The position numbers were made by a program, and so were the translations under genes. From NCBI GenBank assembly GCA_016930735.1, contig JAFGGF010000008.1, forward strand, positions 1-21,416: DNA of 21,416 nucleotides. Reading direction: 5' to 3'. Below the pieces are notes generated by a model, which saw only the letters and a list, made by a program, of their open reading frames with translations, was not told where the DNA came from and made no database searches. Origin of the DNA: Prolixibacteraceae bacterium. Lineage in GTDB: Bacteria > Bacteroidota > Bacteroidia > Bacteroidales > Prolixibacteraceae. Below are positions 15,400 to 21,416 of this stretch, piece by piece (positions within the stretch are counted from its first letter, which is position 1; the number at the start of each line of letters is the position of its first letter).

Positions 15400-16470
15400 T
15401 TACTGTAGAGAAAATTTATAAGTTATGGTTCCGACCTGGAATGCTGGAGCGTTACTGGCAATATTAAATCTGGCTTTTACTGCAGCTTCTCTAGCAGCTT
15501 TTAATAAAAGAGTATTCATAGTAGTTGATCCCCTGACACCAGCTTCAGCTTTGGTTACATTTCCGTTTTTGTCAACCGTTACCTGAACAACTACGATTCC
15601 TTCTTCATTGCCGGGATATTCCGGTTTTGGAAGCGATCGTGATGTGCGCCCGGAAAGGCTGTATGAAATACCCGATCCCTGGTCACCAGAGCCACTGCCT
15701 CCCTGCCCGTAATTAGTTGCCCCAGGTGAGCCGGTTGGGACTCCCTGATTTCCTCCGGGATAGGTAACTCCCTGGCTGTTTCCGTTTCCTGAACCGGTGT
15801 CGCCACCCCCGCTGCCACTGTTTTCAAAAGCGTTTTTTGTCCGTGAGTTGATTTCATTGATTTTTCGTTCCTCTTCCTGACGTTGCCTTTCCAGTTCTGC
15901 CAGTCGTTGACGCTCACGCTCTTCAGCCTCTTTTCTCAAACGTTCCTGTTCCTCGGCTTCTTTTCTTAACCGTTCCTGCTCTTCTGCTATTTTTCTTAAT
16001 CGTTCCCTTTCTTCAGCTTCTTTTTTAAGACGATCCTGTTCTTCTGCCTGGCGACGTAATCTTTCCTTTTCTTCATTTTGTTTTTTAATACGATCCTCTT
16101 CTTCTTTTTTCTTTTTTTCAGCAGCATCGATAGCTACTGTTTTTTCATAATCCTGAGTCATTGCGACTTGTTCTGCAGATGTCTCAGGAACCGGATTTGA
16201 TTTAACCGGTGGTGGATTTGATGGTGGAGGTGGAGGAGTGGTAACAATTTCCTTTTTTTCTTCTTTAACAACAGGAGGTGTATTTTTTGCAGGGCTGGGT
16301 TCAGTCTCTCCCAATCCCTGGTTACTTGTTCCGAAATTAACTAAAATGCCTTCTTCACCAGGCAATGGTAATGCAGTAAAAAAGCCAAACCAGACCAACA
16401 AAAACAATATTATCAGGTGAAATATAGTCGACCCGATAAAACCTTTATTATGTTTTTTGAAATAACTCAT
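15400..16470 (-). CDS. TonB/TolA-like energy transducer with decapeptide-repeat helix
   Basis: The protein has 356 residues. An N-terminal anchor (about 11-33) is preceded by a basic segment. It is followed by a Pro-rich region (about 58-96, with PPPPP), a charged Glu/Lys/Arg helix (about 114-210), a Gly/Ser-rich linker (about 218-276) and a TonB C-terminal domain (about 280-356: LPKPEYPG, VVVQVTVDKNGNVTKAEAG, TYKFSL). By family knowledge it spans the periplasm and passes the energy of the ExbB/ExbD motor to outer-membrane receptors. Residues 131-190 are six ten-residue repeats of the type (E/Q)AEE(Q/R)ERLRK. The long helix is TolA-like, while the end domain is TonB-like. The start lies 4 bases after the exbD stop codon, so co-expression is clear. 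Confidence 0.9.
   Translation of the reverse strand: MSYFKKHNKGFIGSTIFHLIILFLLVWFGFFTALPLPGEEGILVNFGTSNQGLGETEPSPAKNTPPVVKEEKKEIVTTPPPPPSNPPPVKSNPVPETSAEQVAMTQDYEKTVAIDAAEKKKKEEEDRIKKQNEEKERLRRQAEEQDRLKKEAEERERLRKIAEEQERLRKEAEEQERLRKEAEERERQRLAELERQRQEEERKINEINSRTKNAFENSGSGGGDTGSGNGNSQGVTYPGGNQGVPTGSPGATNYGQGGSGSGDQGSGISYSLSGRTSRSLPKPEYPGNEEGIVVVQVTVDKNGNVTKAEAGVRGSTTMNTLLLKAAREAAVKARFNIASNAPAFQVGTITYKFSLQ
15901..16080 (-). repeat. Six in-register 30-bp repeats encoding a decapeptide in the TonB-like protein
   Basis: Codons for residues 131-190 form six ten-residue units: QNEEKERLRR, QAEEQDRLKK, EAEERERLRK, IAEEQERLRK, EAEEQERLRK, EAEERERQRL. The DNA shows the same 30-bp period as recurring cgttcctg and cttcttctgc-like words on the plus strand. 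A 10-residue period does not match the 7- or 11-residue coiled-coil periods, so a single charged alpha-helix is more likely. Confidence 0.9.
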
Positions 16471-16474
16471 AAAA

Positions 16475-16882
16475 TTATTCCGGCGCTGTTGCCAGTATCA
16501 TCTTATACCCGTTTTTCCGTGCAATGTTCATTATTTTAACAACCTGCTCAATTGGAACAGTTTTATCTGCGTGTAAAGAAATATAAATATCAGTATTATT
16601 TGTTCCGTACCTGCTTTGGAGAAAAGGTTCAATTTCATTGAATACCACTCTTTTTGTCCTTCCGTTATCATTAACAAAATACAGGATGTCTTTGGTAATG
16701 GATATAGTCGTAATGGGTTTTGCCGCTGTTTGATTATTGCTTTGTGGCAGCAGCAGTTTTAAAGCATTTGGTGCAATCAGAGTTGATGTTACCATAAAGA
16801 ATATCAATAACAGGAAAACAATATCAGTCATTGAGGACATGCTGAAAACTGCATTAACTTTATTTCTTCTTTTTAAAGCCAT
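16475..16882 (-). CDS. exbD: ExbD/TolR family biopolymer transporter
   Basis: The protein has 135 residues, normal for ExbD. A short basic N-terminus (KRRNK) precedes the single membrane helix (about 18-38), which contains the proton-path Asp20 in MSSMTDIVFLLLIFFMV. The periplasmic domain ends in VKIMNIARKNGYKMILAT. It should sit inside the ExbB ring and couple the proton gradient to TonB movement. It starts 10 bases after exbB and ends 4 bases before the tonB-like gene. TolR is the alternative family name; the TonB-type partner favours ExbD. Confidence 0.93.
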   Translation of the reverse strand: MALKRRNKVNAVFSMSSMTDIVFLLLIFFMVTSTLIAPNALKLLLPQSNNQTAAKPITTISITKDILYFVNDNGRTKRVVFNEIEPFLQSRYGTNNTDIYISLHADKTVPIEQVVKIMNIARKNGYKMILATAPE

Positions 16883-16892
16883 AATCAGATAT

Positions 16893-17585
16893 TTATGCCG
16901 GTTCGTTCAGAATATCCATAAATTCAGAAGTGGCTGCTTCCATTTTGAATACAACCTTTTCGACATTCGAGACAAGGATATTGTATGCAAAATAGGCTAT
17001 AATACCAACAATCAAACCAGCTACAGTTGTAACCAAAGCCTGGTAAATACCTGTTGATAGCAAATTGACATCAACATTGTTTCCGGCGTTCGACATATCG
17101 TAAAATGCCTGGATCATTCCCATTACCGTTCCAAGAAATCCGATCATAGGTGCTCCACCCGCTACCGAAGCAAGTACCGGAAGGCCTTTTTCCAGTTTTG
17201 AGATTTCAAGATTTCCAACATTTTCGATGGCTGCATTAATATCGTTCAGCGGGCGCCCGATACGCGAAATTCCTTTTTCAATCATTCGCGATGCCGGATT
17301 GGTATTGCTTTTACACAGTGCCAGTGCAGCATCAATCTTCCCGGAGGTGATATAAACCTTTACTTTTTCAAGTAATGATTCATCAATTTTACCGGCTTTT
17401 TTTATGGCAAAAAACCGGTCGAAGAAAATATAAACTGCAATAAACGACAGAATAACAATCGGTATCATTATCCAACCACCCTTGATTGCCATGTCAATAA
17501 ATTTTGTTGAAATTCCCCCGGGTTCGGTTGCCAGTGTATCCAACTGGTTTGTTAAATCTGCCTGAATCAGTAATAAAGTTTGCAT
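16893..17585 (-). CDS. exbB: ExbB/TolQ/MotA family proton channel
   Basis: The protein has 230 residues with three membrane segments (about 37-55, 137-160, 183-206). The family core words GAPMIGFLGTVMGMIQAF (144-161) and LVTTVAGLIVGIIAYFAYN (184-202) are clear. A cytoplasmic domain lies between helices 1 and 2, and Thr187/Thr188 are candidates for the proton-path residue near the ExbD Asp. It forms the inner-membrane ring of the motor. It is the first gene of the exbB-exbD-tonB operon. The N-terminal 30 residues, mildly hydrophobic and then polar, are extracytoplasmic by the family topology. The start is only about 38 bases from the upstream nhaD terminator hairpin, so the operon promoter must overlap or precede that hairpin. 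Confidence 0.93.
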   Translation of the reverse strand: MQTLLLIQADLTNQLDTLATEPGGISTKFIDMAIKGGWIMIPIVILSFIAVYIFFDRFFAIKKAGKIDESLLEKVKVYITSGKIDAALALCKSNTNPASRMIEKGISRIGRPLNDINAAIENVGNLEISKLEKGLPVLASVAGGAPMIGFLGTVMGMIQAFYDMSNAGNNVDVNLLSTGIYQALVTTVAGLIVGIIAYFAYNILVSNVEKVVFKMEAATSEFMDILNEPA

Positions 17586-17616
17586 ACTATTTTAATTGGT
17601 TTTCTATAAACTACAT

Positions 17617-17652
17617 AAAAAAACGAGGTATAACTGTAATTATTATACCTCG
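17617..17652 (-). terminator. Intrinsic terminator of the nhaD gene
   Basis: On the minus strand a 10-bp perfect stem (arms 17643-17652 and 17624-17633, 9-base loop) is followed directly by seven T residues (seen as aaaaaaa at 17617-17623 on the plus strand). It lies 81 bases after the nhaD stop codon. This is the best-formed intrinsic terminator in the window. Confidence 0.85.
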
Positions 17653-17733
17653 CTAAATTAAGTAATATTTTACTTCAGAATTGTTTCGTAAATCCTTCAG
17701 TAAGTTTATTTATGAACAAATTCCTATTAATTT

Positions 17734-19116
17734 CTATAGCAATGAATATGTAAGGTAATAAACGAGTGCTCCACCCAGATAACCCGAAAGTGCCAGTAAT
17801 GAAATTCGTTTCATGTACCAGATAAAATCAATTTTTTCAAGTCCCATTGCAGCAACTCCGGCAGCTGAACCAATAATTAAAAGGCTGCCTCCGGTTCCTG
17901 CTGTATATGCAAGGAATTCCCAGAAAGCTCCATCCTGAACAAAATTTGAAAGGTACCCGACAGTCCCTGCGTCTGCAACAGGATACATACCCATTGCACC
18001 AGCTACTAAAGGTACATTATCAACAACTGAAGAAAGCACACCAATTGCCAGGTCGATCAGGTAAATATTTCCGAGTTTATCATCAAGAAACTGTGATAAA
18101 AGATTCAATTGTCCGGCAGATTGCAATGCTGCAACGGCCGATAAAATTCCAAGGAAAAAGAGAACGGTTGGCACATCCACTCTCCTTAATATGTTTATTA
18201 CTTTCAGTTTATCTTTAACTTCCTTTGGTTTGTTACGATGTACAATTTCTCCAATAACCCAGATTATACCTAAGGATAATAACATTCCCATATAAGGAGG
18301 AAGGTGAGTTGTGGTTTTAAATACAGGCACAAAGAGTAAACCACCTACACCAAGTATAAGGAACAGGATTTGTTCACCCTGAGAAGTTAATGTTTTATCT
18401 TTTGCTTTTAATTCAGGACGTTGCACATTCCCTTTCATTGTAAAAGATAAAATACCGAGTGGAACAATCATACAAACCAGGCTGGGCAGGAATACTCCTT
18501 CAATAATTCTTAAAGCTGTAACCTGTCCGCCAATCCAGAGCATAATGGTTGTCACATCACCGATTGGAGACCAGGCACCACCTGCATTGGCAGCCAGGAC
18601 AACCATGCTGGCAAAAAACCAACGGGTTTGTTTATCATCAACTAATTTGCGGAGTAGTGCAACCAAAACAATAGTTGTAGTAAGGTTATCAAGTAAAGCT
18701 GACATGAAGAATGTAAGGAAACTTAAAATCCAAAGCAGTTTTATTTTTTTGGTTGTTTTTATTTTATCCGTAATTATTTTGAATCCATCGTGTTGGTCGA
18801 CAACTTCAACAATTGTCATTGCACCCAGCAGGAAAAATAATATTTCACCAATTTCTCCGAGATGATGGATTATTTCACTTTCCACAATAAATTCATGGAT
18901 GGCATGAATTCCATGCGCATCGGGGTGGCTGACTTTAAAACCTTCCCAAGCAGGGCTAAATCCCAAATGAAGGATATTTTCGGCACCCAAAATATAAACT
19001 ACCCAGCATAAAGTACCTATAATCAGTGCCGATGCTGCTTTGTCAATTTTAAGAGGATGCTCCAGGGCTATTGCTGTGTAGCCTAAAACAAAGACTACTA
19101 CCATTAGTAAAAACAT
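17734..19116 (-). CDS. nhaD: NhaD-type Na+/H+ antiporter
   Basis: The protein has 460 residues and about 12 hydrophobic segments. It shows the ion-transporter-superfamily internal duplication: SALLDNLTTTIV (Asp143-Asn144) in the first half and SSVVDNVPLVAGAM (Asp366-Asn367) in the second. Further family words are GEILFFLLGAMTIVEVVD (90-107) and GGAWSPIGDVTTIMLW (179-194). It should exchange sodium (or lithium) for protons at the inner membrane, giving alkaline and salt tolerance. The loop before the first conserved segment carries seven His residues between positions 50 and 85. I chose the ATG at 19116; Met5 is an alternative start. It is transcribed alone, with a candidate promoter at 19149-19156 and a clear terminator downstream. 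Confidence 0.92.
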   Translation of the reverse strand: MFLLMVVVFVLGYTAIALEHPLKIDKAASALIIGTLCWVVYILGAENILHLGFSPAWEGFKVSHPDAHGIHAIHEFIVESEIIHHLGEIGEILFFLLGAMTIVEVVDQHDGFKIITDKIKTTKKIKLLWILSFLTFFMSALLDNLTTTIVLVALLRKLVDDKQTRWFFASMVVLAANAGGAWSPIGDVTTIMLWIGGQVTALRIIEGVFLPSLVCMIVPLGILSFTMKGNVQRPELKAKDKTLTSQGEQILFLILGVGGLLFVPVFKTTTHLPPYMGMLLSLGIIWVIGEIVHRNKPKEVKDKLKVINILRRVDVPTVLFFLGILSAVAALQSAGQLNLLSQFLDDKLGNIYLIDLAIGVLSSVVDNVPLVAGAMGMYPVADAGTVGYLSNFVQDGAFWEFLAYTAGTGGSLLIIGSAAGVAAMGLEKIDFIWYMKRISLLALSGYLGGALVYYLTYSLL

Positions 19117-19148
19117 ATTCGTATTATTTAGTTAATTTTTAAAAGTTG

Positions 19149-19156
19149 CAAAGATA
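19149..19156 (-). promoter_or_regulatory. Candidate -7 element of nhaD
   Basis: Read on the minus strand this is TATCTTTG, a full match to TAnnTTTG. It lies 33 bases upstream of the nhaD ATG and would give a leader of about 25 bases. No matching -33 TTTG is obvious upstream. Confidence 0.5.
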
Positions 19157-19367
19157 TTTTAAGCCGGTAATTATAAGAAGATTTATGTCATTTTTTTATG
19201 TTATACATGCAATGTTTATCCGATTTAAAGATTTTTAAACATTTCAAATTTTCATGATTTCTTTTTATTAATCGAACATTTGTTTAATAGGTTATTTTTT
19301 AATTTATGAGGGAATATTTTTATAAATAATGTTTTGATTGTTTCCAGTAATTAAAACATAATAATTA

Positions 19368-19401
19368 TTTGCAATTTAATCTATCTAATTCTTTATATTT
19401 A
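19368..19401 (+). promoter_or_regulatory. Candidate promoter of the GH78 gene
   Basis: TTTG (19368-19371) and TATATTTA (19394-19401, one mismatch to TAnnTTTG) are 22 bases apart, close to the usual Bacteroidota spacing. The ATG follows about 27 bases after the -7 element. Confidence 0.4.
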
Positions 19402-19427
19402 AAATTCAATTAATTAACTATTAACCA

Positions 19428-21416
19428 ATGAAAAAACTTTTTATTCTCACGATTGTGACAATTGGGTTATTGTCATGCATATCCGATTTGTCAATATCAA
19501 CAGTTTACGACCTTAGATGTGAATATGTATCTGATCCGGTTGGTATTGACAGGACTCATCCTATATTTCAGTGGAAAATTAATGATAACAGAAGAGGAGC
19601 TGTTCAAACTGCCTATCAGGTTATTGTTGCCGACAATTTTAATAAAATTGAACATATTGAAAGTAATGTATGGGATTCAGGGAAAATAGAATCCGATCAA
19701 TCAGTTTTTGTAAAATACAATGGTAAGGATTTAAAGTCAGGCGAAACTTATTTCTGGAGGGTAAGAATTTGGGATAGTGAAGGTAAAGTATCGGTGTGGA
19801 GTGAACCTGCAAGTTTTGAAATGGGAATCCTGAATGAATCGGAATGGCAGGCTAAATGGATTGCGGGTAACAATTTTCAAAAAGACAGGTCGGTTTATAT
19901 GCGAAAAGAGATTGATCTTGGATCCGGAGAAATACGAAAGGCACGGGTTTATGTAACCGGTTTGGGAAATTATATTTTATATGTTAACGGAGAAAAAGTA
20001 GGAAAAGATTTATTAACCCCGGGTTGGACACATTATCCAAAAAGGCTGGAATACCAGGTTTATGATGTAAAAGATTTATTAAACGAAGGGAAAAATGCAC
20101 TTGGTTCGGTATTGGGAAATATGTGGTGGTCAGGAGGATTGGGCTGGTCAGGTGGACAAAAGTACAGCGATGGTCCCCTGAAATTCTTTTTACAGTTAAG
20201 TATTGAATTTAAGGATGGAACAAAAAAGGTATTTGTTTCGGATGAATCATGGAAATGGCATACTTCGCCGATTATAGCTGATAATATTTATAATGGTGAA
20301 ACTTATAATGCAAACCTTGAATTACCGGGATGGAATAAACCGGGATTTGATGATGCCGGATGGGAAGGAGTTGAATTAGCGGATTATCAGGGGAGGTTAA
20401 ACGGTCGGTATGCACCTGCTTTGCGTGAGCAAATGGAAGTAAAACCGGTTTCGGTAAAGGAACCCGTTAAAGGGGAGTATGTTTTCGATCTGGGACAGAA
20501 TATTGTAGGTTGGGCAAAAATTCATTTTCAGGCAGAAAAAGGTGATACAATTAAATTGAGGTTTGCAGAACTACTTCACGAAAATGGAACAGTTGCACAG
20601 GAAAACCTTCGTTCTGCAAAGGCCACCGATATGATTATTTCGGATGGTAATTTAATTACCTGGGAACCAAAATTTACTTACCATGGTTTCAGGTATGTTC
20701 AGGTTTCCGGGTTAGCAGAAAAGCCTGAAATTGACGATTTAACAGGAAAGGTGATTCATGCAGATGCTCCCTTTATAGGAAAATTTGAATGTTCAAATGA
20801 TTTAATAAATCAGATTTATAAAAATGTTGTCTGGGGTCAGAGAGGCAATTTTTATGCAGCTCCTACTGATTGTCCTCAACGGGATGAACGACTTGGCTGG
20901 ATGGGTGATGCCCAGATTTTTACCCCTACTGCCAATTTTAATATGAACCTGGCAAAATACTGGGCAAAATGGATGTTTGATATTACCGATGGTCAGGATA
21001 AGGAAGGATGGGTTTATGATGTAAATCCACCGATTGTAGTTGGTGGCCCGTCAAAACCAGGTTGGGGAGATGCTGTAGTAATAATTCCCTGGCTGTCTTA
21101 CTTGTACTATGGCGATACCAGGATCATAGAAGATAATTACAATGGAATGAAAGCCTGGGTTGATTATATGGATTCAAAAAGTAAAGATTTTATTTATGTT
21201 TGGGAAGAACCCGGCAACAAAGGCTGGTATGGATATGGCGACTGGATCGCTGTTGAACCAACTCCATCAAAACCAATCGGAACTGCTTACTTTTTTTATT
21301 CCTCTAAATTATTGTCGGAAATGGCAAAAATAATCGGGAAAGATGAAGATGCCGGGAAATATTCCATGCTTGCTGAAAACATTGCTAAAGCATATCAAAA
21401 GGAATATTGGGAAAAA
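19428..21416 (+). CDS. GH78 family alpha-L-rhamnosidase lipoprotein, 3'-partial
   Basis: The ATG at 19428 opens a frame that stays open for 663 codons to the last base, so the 3' end is missing. The N-terminus MKKLFILTIVTIGLLSC is a lipoprotein signal with Cys17 as the lipidated residue. A fibronectin-III-like domain follows (about 25-135, with FWRVRIWDSEGKVSVWSE). Next come a lectin-like rhamnosidase N-domain (about 140-320, with RKEIDL, YVTGLGNYILYVNG and TPGWTHYPKRLEYQVYDV), a second beta domain (about 335-430, with FDLGQNIVGW and YHGFRYV) and the start of the (alpha/alpha)6 catalytic domain. The signature DCPQRDERLGWMGDAQ lies at residues 481-496; Glu487 is the likely general acid and Asp494 a conserved active-site acid. 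The general base would lie beyond the window edge. The enzyme removes terminal alpha-L-rhamnose from plant or algal glycans or glycosides. No SusC/SusD pair is visible. Confidence 0.93.
   Translation, partial: MKKLFILTIVTIGLLSCISDLSISTVYDLRCEYVSDPVGIDRTHPIFQWKINDNRRGAVQTAYQVIVADNFNKIEHIESNVWDSGKIESDQSVFVKYNGKDLKSGETYFWRVRIWDSEGKVSVWSEPASFEMGILNESEWQAKWIAGNNFQKDRSVYMRKEIDLGSGEIRKARVYVTGLGNYILYVNGEKVGKDLLTPGWTHYPKRLEYQVYDVKDLLNEGKNALGSVLGNMWWSGGLGWSGGQKYSDGPLKFFLQLSIEFKDGTKKVFVSDESWKWHTSPIIADNIYNGETYNANLELPGWNKPGFDDAGWEGVELADYQGRLNGRYAPALREQMEVKPVSVKEPVKGEYVFDLGQNIVGWAKIHFQAEKGDTIKLRFAELLHENGTVAQENLRSAKATDMIISDGNLITWEPKFTYHGFRYVQVSGLAEKPEIDDLTGKVIHADAPFIGKFECSNDLINQIYKNVVWGQRGNFYAAPTDCPQRDERLGWMGDAQIFTPTANFNMNLAKYWAKWMFDITDGQDKEGWVYDVNPPIVVGGPSKPGWGDAVVIIPWLSYLYYGDTRIIEDNYNGMKAWVDYMDSKSKDFIYVWEEPGNKGWYGYGDWIAVEPTPSKPIGTAYFFYSSKLLSEMAKIIGKDEDAGKYSMLAENIAKAYQKEYWEK

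Larger units (their letters stand above)
19117..19427. other. AT-rich divergent intergenic region between nhaD and the rhamnosidase gene
   Basis: This 311-bp stretch separates two divergent genes and should contain both promoters. It is very AT-rich with many homopolymer T and A runs. Apart from the two candidate promoters listed separately, I see no hairpin, operator-like palindrome or small reading frame that I would defend. Confidence 0.6.

Noticed and set aside
19462..19689. A 75-codon plus-strand frame near the start of the rhamnosidase gene
   Set aside because: It is out of frame inside the GH78 coding region, which shows clear family motifs in its own frame from 19428.
19428..21416. 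Complete polysaccharide utilisation locus
   Set aside because: Only one glycoside hydrolase is visible, with no SusC/SusD pair or regulator; the rest may lie beyond the right edge.

Overview
The window looks like a chromosomal segment of a Bacteroidota bacterium, probably Bacteroidales/Marinilabiliales-like. The evidence is the AT-rich composition, AT-rich leaders mostly lacking Shine-Dalgarno sequences, several TAnnTTTG-type -7 promoter elements, a PorT-like outer-membrane barrel, a large AsmA-like protein, a lipoprotein GH78 alpha-L-rhamnosidase, and an adhesin built from modules common in Bacteroidota tail-fibre-like proteins. Species cannot be named from this sequence.

Layout. (1) Bases 1-5733 hold the 3' part of one very large repetitive gene, open at the left window edge. 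It encodes a fibre-like surface adhesin: recurring beta-rich cassettes, two YadA-head-like blocks and a C-terminal phage tail-collar domain. (2) Bases 5734-6303 are a 570-bp intergenic region crowded with repeats: two perfect hairpins, a REP-like inverted repeat, a 13-bp minisatellite and a degenerate 7-bp array. (3) Bases 6304-12830, plus strand: an M48 Ste24-like membrane protease overlapping cinA by 11 bp, an AsmA-like protein of 1064 residues, and a small outer-membrane barrel protein. (4) Bases 12840-15243, minus strand: read in transcript order, a UbiA-family prenyltransferase, a small HsmA-like membrane protein and a CPBP membrane protease, closely spaced and probably co-transcribed. 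(5) Bases 15400-17585, minus strand: a compact exbB-exbD-tonB operon whose TonB/TolA-like protein has an exact ten-residue repeat in a charged helix. (6) Bases 17734-19116, minus strand: an NhaD-type Na+/H+ antiporter with a clear intrinsic terminator. (7) Bases 19428 to the right edge, plus strand: the 5' part of a lipoprotein GH78 alpha-L-rhamnosidase, open at the right edge.

How the genes fit together. Most encode cell-envelope functions: surface attachment (adhesin), envelope or lipid homeostasis (AsmA, barrel protein), membrane proteolysis (M48 and CPBP families), isoprenoid quinone or lipid synthesis (UbiA), energised outer-membrane transport (ExbB/ExbD/TonB), sodium/pH homeostasis (NhaD) and plant or algal polysaccharide use (GH78). 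I found no convincing CRISPR array, defence island, tRNA, rRNA or complete mobile element. The most unusual items are the mosaic adhesin, the stacked repeats downstream of it, and the decapeptide-repeat helix in the TonB-like protein.
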